Shown here: one piece after another, positions 1 to 8,828 of the stretch
Position numbering within the stretch: position 1 is the stretch's first letter
Layout of the letters: each line of letters begins with the position of its first letter
DNA from: Microbacterium profundi
GTDB taxonomy: Bacteria > Actinomycetota > Actinomycetes > Actinomycetales > Microbacteriaceae
Assembly (NCBI RefSeq): GCF_000763375.1
Contig: NZ_JPSY01000001.1
Coordinates: 186,001 to 250,000 of the forward strand
Direction: 5' to 3'
Length of the DNA stretch: 64,000 nt
Notes under the pieces: model-generated
Seen by the model: only the letters and a program-made list of their open reading frames with translations
The model's database searches: none
Told to the model about the DNA's origin: nothing
Program-made: the position numbers and the translations under genes

Positions 1-1275
1 CTTTTCGACGGTGTCGCTGAGCGCCTGCTCGGTCGCCCTGTGCGTGCCGATGATGAGGCGGGCCGTCGCGTCGTCTTCGCCTTCGCCCTCGACGGTCTGC
101 ACGACCGTCGCGACGGACACGCCGCCGTCGCTCAGGATGCCTGCCACCGCGGCGAGCACGCCGGGCTGGTCGTCGACCTCGAGCGTGACCTGGTAGCGCG
201 TGATGACGCTCCCGATCGGGACGGTCGGCAGGTTCGCACGTGTCGACTCCCCCACTCCCACGCCACCGGCGATGTGACGACGCGCGGCGGAGACGACGTC
301 GCCGAGCACCGCCGACGCGGTCTGCACGCCGCCGGCGCCTGCCCCGTAGAACATCAGGGAGCCGGCGGCCTCAGCCTCGACGAACACGGCGTTGTTCGCA
401 CCGTGCACGGAGGCGAGCGGATGCGTGCGCGGCACGAGTGCCGGGTACACCCGTACCGAGATGGACTCGGCGCCATCGACGACGAGCCGCTCGCACACCG
501 CGAGCAGTTTGATGACGAATCCGGCGGCACGGGCCTCTTCGATCATCGACGGAGTGATCCGAGTGATGCCCTCGCGATGCACAGCCTCCAACGGCACGGC
601 GGTGTGGAAGGCGAGGGATGCCAGAATCGCCGCCTTCTGCGCGGCATCGAAGCCCTCGACATCGGCGGTCGGGTCGGACTCGGCGTATCCGAGACGCTGC
701 GCATCGGCGAGCACCTCGCCGAAATCGGCACCTTCGCTGTCCATGCGGTCCAGGATGTAGTTCGTCGTACCGTTGACGATGCCCATCAGCCGCACGACGC
801 GGTCACCTGCCAGCGAGTCCCGCAGCGGACGGATGATCGGGATGGCTCCTGCTGCTGCCGCCTCGTAGTAGACCGATGCCCCGACCTGGTCGGCGGCTTC
901 GAACAGCTCAGGTCCGTGCGTCGCGAGCAGTGCCTTGTTGGCGGTGACCACGTCGGCGCCGGAGCTCAGCGCGAGCAGCAGGCTGCCGCGCGCCGGCTCG
1001 ATCCCGCCCATCAGTTCGATCACGATGTCGCTGCCGACGATCAGGCTTTCGGCGTCGGTCGTGAACAGGTCCTTCGGCAGATCCACATCGCGCTTCGCAT
1101 CGACATCGCGCACCGCGATGCCGGCGAGTTCGAGCGATGCCCCCGCCCTGTCCGCCAGTTCTTCGCCGTGCTGCAGCAGAATGCGCGCCACCTGCGATCC
1201 GACGGCGCCGGCGCCGAGCAGCGCCACCCTCAGTCGTCGGTACTGTGCTGGACTGCTCACCTGGGGGTGGGTCAT
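1..1275 (-). CDS. hom: Homoserine dehydrogenase (3' end outside window)
   Basis: Reduces aspartate semialdehyde to homoserine with NAD(P)H, at the branch to threonine and methionine. Reading leftward from ATG 1275 gives 425 codons with no stop before the window edge, so only the last few residues should be missing. Residues 17-29 form a Rossmann start (VALLGAGAVG). A C-terminal ACT domain is visible from about residue 345 (EVDDQPGVLAAVAGILSDGG), the usual site of threonine feedback control. AAGGAG lies just upstream of the start. The ATG overlaps the lysA stop (ATGA), so the two are translationally coupled. The downstream partner is not visible, and thrC lies separately at 12.5 kb. Confidence 0.95.
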   Translation of the reverse strand, partial: MTHPQVSSPAQYRRLRVALLGAGAVGSQVARILLQHGEELADRAGASLELAGIAVRDVDAKRDVDLPKDLFTTDAESLIVGSDIVIELMGGIEPARGSLLLALSSGADVVTANKALLATHGPELFEAADQVGASVYYEAAAAGAIPIIRPLRDSLAGDRVVRLMGIVNGTTNYILDRMDSEGADFGEVLADAQRLGYAESDPTADVEGFDAAQKAAILASLAFHTAVPLEAVHREGITRITPSMIEEARAAGFVIKLLAVCERLVVDGAESISVRVYPALVPRTHPLASVHGANNAVFVEAEAAGSLMFYGAGAGGVQTASAVLGDVVSAARRHIAGGVGVGESTRANLPTVPIGSVITRYQVTLEVDDQPGVLAAVAGILSDGGVSVATVVQTVEGEGEDDATARLIIGTHRATEQALSDTVEK

Positions 1276-2684
1276 CGTGCTCCTTCATTCGCGCTGATCC
1301 CGGCATCCCGCGCCAGCAGGTCGTCGATGCTCTCTCCGCGCACGATCACGCGGGAGCGGCCGTCCGAGACGGCGACGACGGGCGGGCGTGGGACATGGTT
1401 GTAGTTGCTCGACAGCGAGGCGCAGTAGGCACCGGTCGCCGGAACGGCGAGCAGATCGCCTGGCCCGATGTCGGCGGGGAGGTACTCATGATCGACGACG
1501 ATGTCGCCGGATTCGCAGTGCTTGCCGACCACCCGAGCCAGAACAGGGACACCCGTTCCCGCCCTGGATGCGATCCGCGCGGAGTACTGCGCACCGTAGA
1601 GAGCCGTGCGCGCATTGTCGCTCATCCCGCCGTCGACGCTGACGTAGAGACGACTCGCGCCCGAGTCCAGGCGCACTTCCTTGGTGGTGCCGACCTCGTA
1701 GAGCGTGACGCCGGCGGTGCCGACGATCGCACGACCGGGCTCGAACGCGAGCTGGGGCATCGACATGCCCCTCGCCGCGCAACCCTCTGCGACTGCAGCG
1801 ACGATCTCTGCCGCCAGTTGTTCGATCGGCGTCGGGTCATCGACGCTGGTGTAGGCGATCCCGAAACCACCGCCGAGGTTCAACAGCGGCACCTCACCGC
1901 CGGCCAGCAGTCGGTGATGCAGATCGAGCACGCGCGATGCCGACTCGCGGAAGCCGGCGACGCCGAAGATCTGCGAACCGATGTGGCAGTGCAGACCGAG
2001 GAACTCCAGTCCTGGCAGCTCTCGGATGCGGGCGACGGCGGTCTCGGCATCCGCGAAGGTCATGCCGAACTTCTGATCCTCATGCGCCGTCGCGAGGAAG
2101 TCGTGGGTCTCCGCGTGCACGCCGCTGTTGACGCGGACCAGCACGCGCTGGACGACGTCGGTGCGCGACGCGGCCTCCGCGACGCGCTCGATCTCGATCG
2201 CGCTGTCGACGATGATCGTGCCGATGCCGACCTGCACCGCGCGCTCGATCTCACTCACGGACTTGTTGTTGCCGTGGAAGCCGATGCGCGAAGGATCGAC
2301 GTCGGCCGCGAGAGCGACCTCCAGCTCACCGCGGGTGCAGACGTCGACGCGCAGGCCCTCTTCCGTCACCCATCGCGCGATCGCGGTCGACAGGAAGGCT
2401 TTGCCCGCGTAGTAGACACTCGCGGTCGTTCCGTGCGCCTTCGCGGCGGCGTCGAACGAGGAGCGGAACGCACGAGCGCGTGCGCGCACCTCGACCTCGT
2501 CGAGTACGAGCAGCGGAGTCCCATGGTCGCGGATGAGGTCAGTCGCCGACACGCCGCCGATCGACAGGACGTCGCCGCTGTCGCGATGAGCGGATGCCGG
2601 CCACACAGCAGGGGCCAGCGCGTTCGGGTCTTCCGGCACGACGAGCCACTCGGGGGCGAGCGAGACAGCGGAAGAATGCACCAC
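1272..2684 (-). CDS. lysA: Diaminopimelate decarboxylase
   Basis: Last step of lysine synthesis: PLP-dependent decarboxylation of meso-diaminopimelate in the cytosol. 470 residues, a normal length. The PLP lysine is K95 in YYAGKAF. HIGSQIF and GGGFGI are the barrel motifs, and the HCESGD motif near the C-terminus supplies the cross-subunit active-site cysteine. Start GTG 2684 is followed by another GTG at 2681. GACGAT followed by six bases precedes 2684, a relaxed leaderless arrangement, and no Shine-Dalgarno is visible. The stop overlaps the hom start. In many actinobacteria argS directly precedes lysA; here an LmeA-like gene and an opposite-strand yihY gene lie between them. Confidence 0.95.
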   Translation of the reverse strand: MVHSSAVSLAPEWLVVPEDPNALAPAVWPASAHRDSGDVLSIGGVSATDLIRDHGTPLLVLDEVEVRARARAFRSSFDAAAKAHGTTASVYYAGKAFLSTAIARWVTEEGLRVDVCTRGELEVALAADVDPSRIGFHGNNKSVSEIERAVQVGIGTIIVDSAIEIERVAEAASRTDVVQRVLVRVNSGVHAETHDFLATAHEDQKFGMTFADAETAVARIRELPGLEFLGLHCHIGSQIFGVAGFRESASRVLDLHHRLLAGGEVPLLNLGGGFGIAYTSVDDPTPIEQLAAEIVAAVAEGCAARGMSMPQLAFEPGRAIVGTAGVTLYEVGTTKEVRLDSGASRLYVSVDGGMSDNARTALYGAQYSARIASRAGTGVPVLARVVGKHCESGDIVVDHEYLPADIGPGDLLAVPATGAYCASLSSNYNHVPRPPVVAVSDGRSRVIVRGESIDDLLARDAGISANEGAR

Positions 2685-2819
2685 GCACCAATCGTCAGGA
2701 GGGATCCTCGGGCAGGATCACGCCATACGAGGTTGCCCCGATTCTAAGGCACCGGGAAGACGCGGCCCGCATACGCAAGCCCCTCCCGCGCGCAGATCAC
2801 GATTCATTACGGTGGAGTC

Positions 2820-3872
2820 ATGGAGAGCACACGCGGGACCGTCTCGGGCGACAGGAGGAATCCGGGTGGTGTCGCCGGACTGATCAGATCCGTGACGGCC
2901 TGGGCACTCGAGCGGAAGCTCGTGCGGGCTGCACTGCTCTACTCCGAACGGCGAGGCCCCATGCTCGCCGACAGCGTCACCTATCGAGCGCTCTTCAGCG
3001 TCTTCGCCGGTCTGCTGCTCGGATTCTCGATCGCGGCGATCTGGCTGGCAGGCAACGACGAGGCGTGGGATGCGATCATCGCGGCGATCGACTCCGCGGT
3101 CCCAGGTCTCGTCGGCGAAGGCGGCGTCGTCGAGGATCCCTCATCGATCGCCGCTGTGGGGGGCCTGTCGATCGCGGGAATCATCTCACTGGTCGCGCTG
3201 GTCGGCGCGGCCCTCGGTGCGATCGGATCACTGCGCACGGCAGTGCGCACGATCGCCGGAGCCGTTCTCGACGATGTGTTCTGGCTCTGGGTGATACTGC
3301 GCAACCTCGCACTCGCGATCGGGATCGGGCTGTCATTCCTCGCCGCCGCGGCGGTCACGTTCGTCGCGCGCGTCGGAATCGGCTTCGCGACCGACCTGCT
3401 CGGGCTGCCTTCGGATGCTGTCGCCGCCGTCGTGGGCATCAGGATCGTGTCGCTCCTCGTCGTGTTCGCACTGGACGCATTGCTGATCTTCGGCGTGTTC
3501 CGGCTGCTGTCCGGACAGCGGGTCTCGGCTCGCGTGATCTGGCCGGGTGCGCTGCTGGGCGGCGTCGGACTCCTCGCGCTGCAGGAGCTGTCGAGTCTGT
3601 TCGTCGGCGGTGCGACCTCCAATCCGCTGCTCGCGTCGTTCGCTTCGCTGCTCGCCCTGCTGATCTGGCTGAACCTCAGCGCGCAGGTCATGCTCCTCGC
3701 GTGCGCGTACATCGTCACCGGCGCAGAGGAGGAACGCGACCGCGTGTCGGCCAGGGACGGCGCGCGTACTCTCGCAGAGCGCCGAGTGCAGCGCGCCCAG
3801 CAGGATGTGCGGATCGCGACGAGCGCCCTGCGCGCCGCGGAGAAGGCCGCAGCCGCAGAGCGGCAAGCTTAG
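2820..3872 (+). CDS. YihY/virulence factor BrkB family membrane protein
   Basis: 350-residue integral membrane protein of the YihY/BrkB (UPF0761) family. A cytoplasmic N-terminus of about 60 residues is followed by roughly six hydrophobic segments (for example FAGLLLGFSIAAIWLAG and AGIISLVALVGAALGAIG). The C-terminal tail is charged and alanine/arginine-rich, probably helical. The family was once called ribonuclease BN, a name that is not supported; its function is unknown. A TACGGT hexamer at 2808-2813 is followed by exactly six bases and the ATG, so the message is probably leaderless, although GGAG within those six bases could also act as a ribosome site. The gene is convergent with the LmeA-like gene and the two stops overlap. 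Confidence 0.85.
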   Translation: MESTRGTVSGDRRNPGGVAGLIRSVTAWALERKLVRAALLYSERRGPMLADSVTYRALFSVFAGLLLGFSIAAIWLAGNDEAWDAIIAAIDSAVPGLVGEGGVVEDPSSIAAVGGLSIAGIISLVALVGAALGAIGSLRTAVRTIAGAVLDDVFWLWVILRNLALAIGIGLSFLAAAAVTFVARVGIGFATDLLGLPSDAVAAVVGIRIVSLLVVFALDALLIFGVFRLLSGQRVSARVIWPGALLGGVGLLALQELSSLFVGGATSNPLLASFASLLALLIWLNLSAQVMLLACAYIVTGAEEERDRVSARDGARTLAERRVQRAQQDVRIATSALRAAEKAAAAERQA

Positions 3873-4624
3873 GGGCAGACGCCGTTCTCCTGCAGCGTCT
3901 CGTCGGTGACGATCGCGCCATCGACCTGTACGTCGACCACGACCTCATCGCCGTCGACTGCGAGACCCGTCATGGTGAGTCCGGCCGGGAGCTGATCCGC
4001 GATGCAGATGCGCTGCGTCTCGGTGAGCTGCTCGGCGATCGTGCCGAAGCGATCGGCGATCTGCTGGGCGTCCAGCGTCGCGCCAGCGACCTGCAAGGAA
4101 ACCGGCGTGAGCAGCAGCTCCCCGGCATCAGCGCCGGGCGTCACCGTCAACGCGATCGGCAGGGAGAGGCCGAGCACGGGAACGCTGCCCGAGACGGTGA
4201 CATCGGGCTCTGCGAATGCGACCGAGTCGATCGGCAGATCGGATGCCGCGACGAGCACGGTGAACTGGTCGGAGTCGATCCGCACCGTACCCCGCGCATC
4301 GGTGAGGTCTCCCCCGCGCAGCGGGATTCCGGTCGCCGTGACGTCGGCTGCACCCGTGACGCCGCCGATTGTCACTGATTCAGTGGTCAGATCCAGCCGG
4401 TCCAGTCGGCCGCCGATCAGTTGCGGCAGCAGGATGCCCGATGCGTCGACGTCGAGTTGCTGGTCGGCGGGAAGCTCGAGCTGTTCGATGACGATGCCGC
4501 GCACGATGCCGGGCAGCACAGCCCTCGCGATGAGTTCTGCCGCGACGGCGAGCACTGCGACGACGAGCACGATGATGAGCAGCACCCACGGCCAGCGAGC
4601 GCGTCGTGCTCCCTCGACCTCCAT
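3869..4624 (-). CDS. LmeA-like (DUF2993) membrane-anchored protein
   Basis: 251 residues starting MEVEGARRARWPW. One N-terminal transmembrane anchor (WVLLIIVLVVAVLAVAAEL) is followed by an exported domain of the DUF2993 type. The mycobacterial relative LmeA binds phospholipid and takes part in lipomannan maturation in the periplasm; transfer of that role here is inference. Start ATG 4624 shares one base with the argS stop (TGATG), which is why the longer upstream reading was rejected. It forms an operon with argS. The C-terminus ends in NGVCP, with a second cysteine about 27 residues from the end of the folded domain (TQRICIAD), so a disulfide is possible. Confidence 0.75.
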   Translation of the reverse strand: MEVEGARRARWPWVLLIIVLVVAVLAVAAELIARAVLPGIVRGIVIEQLELPADQQLDVDASGILLPQLIGGRLDRLDLTTESVTIGGVTGAADVTATGIPLRGGDLTDARGTVRIDSDQFTVLVAASDLPIDSVAFAEPDVTVSGSVPVLGLSLPIALTVTPGADAGELLLTPVSLQVAGATLDAQQIADRFGTIAEQLTETQRICIADQLPAGLTMTGLAVDGDEVVVDVQVDGAIVTDETLQENGVCP

Positions 4625-6288
4625 CACATGCGCTCGGGGGCTGACACGCCGAGCAGTCCGAGCCCGTTGCGCAGAACCTGGCCCGTGGCGTCGTTCAGCC
4701 ACAGCCGCGTGCGGTGCACGCTCTCGATCGGGTCGTCGCTCAGCGGGGTCACGCGGCAGTTGTCGTACCAGCGGTGGTACAGACCGGCCAGTTCCTCTAG
4801 GTAGCGCGCGACACGATGCGGCTCGCGCACCTGGGCGGCGAATGCGACGATGCGCGGGAACTCCTGCAGCGCACCGAGGAGCGCGGACTCCGTCTCATGC
4901 GTCAACGTCTCCGGGGCGAACTCCGAGCGATCGACACCGGAATCGGCGGCGTTGCGTCCGACGTTGTGCGTGCGGGCGTGCGCGTACTGCACGTAGAAGA
5001 CCGGGTTGTCGTTCGTGCGCTTCTGAAGAAGCTCCGGATCGAGGTCGAGCGGCGAGTCGGCCGGCGAACGCTCCAGCGAGTACCGCAGCGCATCGGTGCC
5101 TAGCCAGTCGAGCAGGTCGTCCATCTCGATGATGTTGCCAGCGCGCTTGGAGAGTCGTGCGCCGTTGATCGACACCATCTGTCCGATCAGCACCTCGACG
5201 TTCTTCTCCGGGTCCTGGCCTGCCGCGCCGGCGATCGCCTTGAGGCGGTGCACATAGCCGTGGTGGTCGGCGCCCAGCAGGTAGATCTTGTTCTCGAACC
5301 GGCGGTCGCCCTTGTTCAGGTAGTACGCGGCGTCGGCGGCGAAATAGGTGTACTCGCCGTTGGAGCGGCGGATGACGCGGTCCTTGTCATCGCCGAAGTC
5401 GGTGGTGCGCACCCAGACGGCGCCGTCCTCGTCGAACACATGGCCCTGCTCGCGCAGGCGATCCACCGCCTGGTCGATCAGGCTCACGCCCGCGGCATCC
5501 TTCGCATGCAGTGTGCGCTCGGAGAACCAGACGTCGAAGGGCACGTTGAAGCGATCGAGAGAGCTCTTGATCTCGGCCAGCTGGAACTCGTACGCGAGGT
5601 CTTCGGCGACCGTGAGCTGCTCGGAGTCCGCCAGGTCGAGCAGATCGGGACGCGCCTCGACCACGCGCGCAGCGAGCGTGGCGATGTACTGGCCCGGGTA
5701 TCCGCCCTCGGGGGTCGGCTCGCCCTTCGCCGCCGCGATGATCGAGTTGGCGAAGCGCTGCATCTGCGCACCGGCGTCGTTGATGTAGTACTCGCGGATC
5801 GCGTTCGCGCCGCTGGCGAGCAGCAGGCGCACGATCGAGTCGCCGAGAGCCGCCCAGCGGGTGTGGGCGATGTGCAGCGGCCCGGTCGGGTTCGCCGACA
5901 CGAACTCGACGTTGACGCTGACGCCGGTCTGGGAGTCGTTCGTGCCGTATGCGGTGCCCGCGTCGACGATCATCTTGGCGAGCACACCCGCGGCGGCGGC
6001 ATCCAGGCGGAAGTTGATGAACCCGGGGCCGGCGACCTCTGCGCTCTTCACTCCGTCGACGCCGACGATCTCGTCGGCGATGCGCTGCGCGAGCTCGCGC
6101 GGGTTCGTGCCGAGCTTCTTCGCGAGCCGCATCGCGATATTGGATGCCCAGTCGCCGTGGTCGCGGTTGCGCGGACGCTCCAGCGCGATGTCGGCTGCAT
6201 CGATGCCGAGCGCCTCGTCGGGTCGCAGGGACGCGGCGATCGGCGTGACGACGGCGAGGAGGGCTTCGGCGAGGGTGTCGGGGTTCAT
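4624..6288 (-). CDS. argS: Arginyl-tRNA synthetase
   Basis: Class I aminoacyl-tRNA synthetase that charges tRNA-Arg. 554 residues, full length. Visible: an N-terminal Add-1 domain, the HIGH-region motif in the variant SANPTGPLHIAH, YINDAG, GADHHGY, the degenerate KMSKS region GARLSKRAGN, and a C-terminal DALR anticodon-binding domain ending RNGLGLLGVSAPERM. A TAGACT hexamer lies nine bases upstream of the ATG, suggesting a very short leader. It is followed by a one-base overlap with the LmeA-like gene and is divergent from the SGNH hydrolase gene. Confidence 0.97.
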   Translation of the reverse strand: MNPDTLAEALLAVVTPIAASLRPDEALGIDAADIALERPRNRDHGDWASNIAMRLAKKLGTNPRELAQRIADEIVGVDGVKSAEVAGPGFINFRLDAAAAGVLAKMIVDAGTAYGTNDSQTGVSVNVEFVSANPTGPLHIAHTRWAALGDSIVRLLLASGANAIREYYINDAGAQMQRFANSIIAAAKGEPTPEGGYPGQYIATLAARVVEARPDLLDLADSEQLTVAEDLAYEFQLAEIKSSLDRFNVPFDVWFSERTLHAKDAAGVSLIDQAVDRLREQGHVFDEDGAVWVRTTDFGDDKDRVIRRSNGEYTYFAADAAYYLNKGDRRFENKIYLLGADHHGYVHRLKAIAGAAGQDPEKNVEVLIGQMVSINGARLSKRAGNIIEMDDLLDWLGTDALRYSLERSPADSPLDLDPELLQKRTNDNPVFYVQYAHARTHNVGRNAADSGVDRSEFAPETLTHETESALLGALQEFPRIVAFAAQVREPHRVARYLEELAGLYHRWYDNCRVTPLSDDPIESVHRTRLWLNDATGQVLRNGLGLLGVSAPERM

Positions 6289-6359
6289 AGCCTGTCAAGT
6301 CTACGGCGCGTCGCACGCCGGAATTCTCCGTTCGGGCGTGCGTCGCTTACCCTCTTGCC

Positions 6360-7160
6360 ATGGCTTCGGGGAGGATGACGCGCGGCGCCCGTGCGGTGAC
6401 GGTCTTCGTCGCGCTCACGGCTGCGATCACCGCCGTCGTCCTCGGCGTCTGGCGGCCGTGGGTTCCGGCCCCGATCGAGTCGCCGGTCCTCGCATCGGAA
6501 GAGGTCGTCGCCGTGGCTCCCGCACCGCTCATCCTGCCAGAGCATCCGCAGGTCCTGGTCTTCGGCGACTCGTGGACCTACGGCTCCGCGGCGAGCGATC
6601 CCACGCTCGGATACGCCTACCTGCTGGCAGATCTGCTGGACGGTGAGACCACCGTGGACGGCGTGCGCGGGAGCGGCTATCTGAAGCCGGGGATCGACGG
6701 GCCGACCTTCGGTGAGCGAATCGCCGCGCTGGATCCGGCGCTCGACCCGGACCTCGTGATCATCCAGGGCTCCATCAATGATCGCGCCTCGGGGGCTGCG
6801 GGATATCGCGAAGCCGTGACGGCCGCGTGGGATGCGCTGGCCGAGACATACCCCGAAGCCACGATCGTGGTGCTGGGCCCCGCTCCGCACGAGCTGCCCG
6901 TCGGCGATGCGACGGCCCGGATCGATCGGGACCTCGCTGCGCTGGCCGGCGGCAGGGGCTGGTGGTACATCTCCCCCGTGCAACAGGAATGGATCACCGA
7001 TCAGAACTACCTTGGCGTGATCGATGTCGACCTCGGCAACAGGCATCCGTCCACCGACGGCCACCGATACCTCGCTGAGAAGGTCGCGGCGGCGCTGAGC
7101 GAGCTCATGGCCGCGCCGGTGACCGAGGCCGGCGGTGCGCAGACCCCACCCGAGCAGTGA
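6360..7160 (+). CDS. SGNH/GDSL-type hydrolase with N-terminal membrane anchor
   Basis: 266 residues. A hydrophobic segment at about residues 12-30 is a signal or anchor, so the enzyme acts outside the membrane. Block I FGDSW (catalytic Ser71), the GSIND block and a C-terminal HPSTDGH block (residues 229-235) identify an SGNH-fold esterase/lipase/acyl hydrolase. The substrate cannot be told from sequence. TACCCT at 6348-6353, six bases, then ATG: probably leaderless. The gene has no partner on the same strand. Confidence 0.85.
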   Translation: MASGRMTRGARAVTVFVALTAAITAVVLGVWRPWVPAPIESPVLASEEVVAVAPAPLILPEHPQVLVFGDSWTYGSAASDPTLGYAYLLADLLDGETTVDGVRGSGYLKPGIDGPTFGERIAALDPALDPDLVIIQGSINDRASGAAGYREAVTAAWDALAETYPEATIVVLGPAPHELPVGDATARIDRDLAALAGGRGWWYISPVQQEWITDQNYLGVIDVDLGNRHPSTDGHRYLAEKVAAALSELMAAPVTEAGGAQTPPEQ

Positions 7161-7182
7161 ACGAAGTCGTAGCCAGGGTCAG

Positions 7183-7947
7183 TCAGGAGGCCCACGCGTC
7201 GGCCACTGTCGCGGCCGCCTCCGCAGCCGTCACACGCACGCGGCCCTGATGCGCAAGCGCATCGTTCCACTCGGTCTGCGAAGGTAGAGGCGCGAAGGCA
7301 ACGGAGTGCGCGGCCGTCGTCGGGCCGAACCGTGCATGGAGTCGACGCGCTTCGTCGGTGATGAGACCGCGCGTGGCCAGCGCCCAGAGGTCGTAGAGGT
7401 CTCGGGGTGCATGGCGATCGTGCCATGCCGCGAGCTTTGCTGCAGCGAATGCCGGTGCGGTGAGAACTCGCAGCTCAGCCGGTGGGGCGTCTGCATACCT
7501 CTGCTCCAGGGTGCGCACCTCTGTGGGCCATCGCGGATATCCCGTGTGAGGGAGCAGCTGCAATTGGATCGAGGCGTCGCCGATTAGCATTACTGATGTT
7601 TGTGCCTGGCGAGTGTTCACGATGTCCGGAACGAAGGTCGGCGTTCCCACCACTCTGCCGAGAGCCGAGATGAGTACGTCTTGGATATCACGCGCCAGCA
7701 CGGGGCGCGGAGAAAGCGCGATGAGATCGATGTCCTCGGATAGACGCAGGTCCGGGAGGTACGTGCGTGCCAGCGCAGTGCCGCCGAAGAAGAGCAGACG
7801 GTCGCTTTCGATTCGCGAGAGAGCTGCGAGGGCGTGAGAGATCACGTGATCCCGTCGCACCTGGTGCGCGGAAACGCCGAATGCAGCCGTCGTTGAGTTC
7901 AGATCCGCGGCCGAGAGGATGCCCGGCGCCCCACGACTTCGAGCCAT
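7183..7947 (-). CDS. AbiEii/AbiGii-family nucleotidyltransferase toxin
   Basis: Toxin half of a type IV-like AbiE module. AbiEii proteins are nucleotidyltransferases that block growth and can abort phage infection; related enzymes modify tRNA ends. 254 residues from ATG 7947. Motif I GGTAL (55-59) and the metal-binding motif SEDIDLI (70-76) are intact, so the catalytic core looks functional. The start is preceded by GGAGGACTGAG. It is downstream of its antitoxin, and only one base separates the antitoxin's stop codon from the toxin start codon (TGA-G-ATG), so the two are translationally linked. Base composition looks less GC-rich than the neighbours, and the pair lies next to a tRNA, both hints of acquisition. 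Confidence 0.85.
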   Translation of the reverse strand: MARSRGAPGILSAADLNSTTAAFGVSAHQVRRDHVISHALAALSRIESDRLLFFGGTALARTYLPDLRLSEDIDLIALSPRPVLARDIQDVLISALGRVVGTPTFVPDIVNTRQAQTSVMLIGDASIQLQLLPHTGYPRWPTEVRTLEQRYADAPPAELRVLTAPAFAAAKLAAWHDRHAPRDLYDLWALATRGLITDEARRLHARFGPTTAAHSVAFAPLPSQTEWNDALAHQGRVRVTAAEAAATVADAWAS

Positions 7948-7948
7948 C

Positions 7949-8590
7949 TCAGTCCTCCAGTGATGCCAAAAGGGCTCGAGCCGAGGGAGGCACACGGCTG
8001 CTCTGCTCGAGCACCCTCTGGAACTGCGCACGCGTGACCCGCGCCGCGAGATTCGCAACGGCCTCACTGTGCTGCCCTTCTCCCAGTGCCGCGCGCACCG
8101 TGCGATTGGCCAGCAGGTCGAACAAGGTCTGCGGAGGGGACGTCACGAGGGCAGCGCCGAGAACTGTCTGCTCGAGCGTTGCGTCGACTTCGTCGATGCG
8201 TCGGAACACGAAGTGAACGCGCCCGCCCGTCGCAAGTTCGACGGGTTTAATGCCGCGCTCCCCCACTGCGATCGTCGTGATTCCTATGGCGCGCGGAATC
8301 GCGTGCCAATGTCGCGCGGCACCAGCGCCCATCAGAACGACGGCGCGGGGTCCAAAGCGCGCGGTGGCCAGGGCAAGCGCTCCCGCCTCGAGCGGTGGCT
8401 TCCATCCACGTGCATCTGCGCCGTCAGGTGGGACCGTGTACACGCCGTGCGCGAGCTTAGTCACGGCACCCTTCCGAATAAGGCGAGCGATGGTGCGCGT
8501 CGTGTTGGTGACGATCGCTCCGATATCCTCCGTGCGTACGGTTCGCATCGGAGCACGTTCGATCGTGCGGATCACTTCGACGTCATCCAT
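7949..8590 (-). CDS. AbiEi-family antitoxin / transcriptional autoregulator
   Basis: Antitoxin partner of the AbiEii toxin. 213 residues. The N-terminus is a winged helix (EDIGAIVTNTTRTIARLIRKG, then HGVYTVP), as in AbiEi proteins that bind inverted repeats and repress their own operon. The C-terminal part resembles the AbiEi antitoxin domain (LVTSPPQTLFDLLA). ATG 8590 was chosen over an in-frame ATG at 8620 because GGAGG sits at the right distance from it. The toxin gene follows immediately. Confidence 0.8.
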   Translation of the reverse strand: MDDVEVIRTIERAPMRTVRTEDIGAIVTNTTRTIARLIRKGAVTKLAHGVYTVPPDGADARGWKPPLEAGALALATARFGPRAVVLMGAGAARHWHAIPRAIGITTIAVGERGIKPVELATGGRVHFVFRRIDEVDATLEQTVLGAALVTSPPQTLFDLLANRTVRAALGEGQHSEAVANLAARVTRAQFQRVLEQSSRVPPSARALLASLED

Positions 8591-8598
8591 CGCGCCTC

Positions 8599-8645
8599 CT
8601 AAGTGAGCATGAATATACACTAGGCGTCGGTTTCTGCTTACTTAG
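8599..8645. promoter_or_regulatory. AbiE operator/promoter: inverted repeat flanking a -10 box
   Basis: Two 11-base arms, CTAAGTGAGCA at 8599-8609 and TGCTTACTTAG at 8635-8645, are inverted copies with one mismatch. Between them on the minus strand lies TATATT (8612-8617), a plausible -10, and the distal arm covers the -35 position. AbiEi proteins are known to repress by binding inverted repeats in their own promoter, so this is the likely operator. Confidence 0.65.
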
Positions 8646-8696
8646 TTTGAGCCATCCAGATCTGGCGACAGCGCGACCGAGCAGATGTCGAACAAC

Positions 8697-8732
8697 GCGA
8701 GAAGGGCCGCCCTGTTGGACGGCCCTTCTCGC
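8697..8732 (-). terminator. Hairpin downstream of tRNA-Arg
   Basis: Perfect 13-bp stem (8697-8709 with 8720-8732, arm GCGAGAAGGGCCG) and a 10-base loop, eight bases past the tRNA 3' end. The following minus-strand bases (GTTGTTCG) are only weakly T-rich. It separates the tRNA from the AbiE module. Confidence 0.7.
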
Positions 8733-8739
8733 TGTTCTG

Positions 8740-8812
8740 TGCCCCCGACAGGAGTCGAACCTGCGACCTACGGTACCGGAAACCGGCGCTCTATCCACTG
8801 AGCTACGGAGGC
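8740..8812 (-). tRNA. tRNA-Arg(CCG)
   Basis: 73 bases on the minus strand fold as a cloverleaf. The acceptor stem GCCTCCG pairs with CGGGGGC (one T-G wobble), the D-arm is GCTC/GAGC, the anticodon loop is TTCCGGT with anticodon CCG (reads CGG, Arg), and the T-arm is GCAGG-TTCGACT-CCTGT. The discriminator base is A and CCA is not encoded. Confidence 0.95.
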
Positions 8813-8828
8813 GTACCGAACGACGATA

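Noticed and set aside
1137..2747. Long open frame of 536 codons on the plus strand across lysA and hom
   Set aside because: It is the antisense shadow of lysA and hom; composition is Arg/Asp/Ala noise with no family motif, while the minus-strand frames are complete enzymes.
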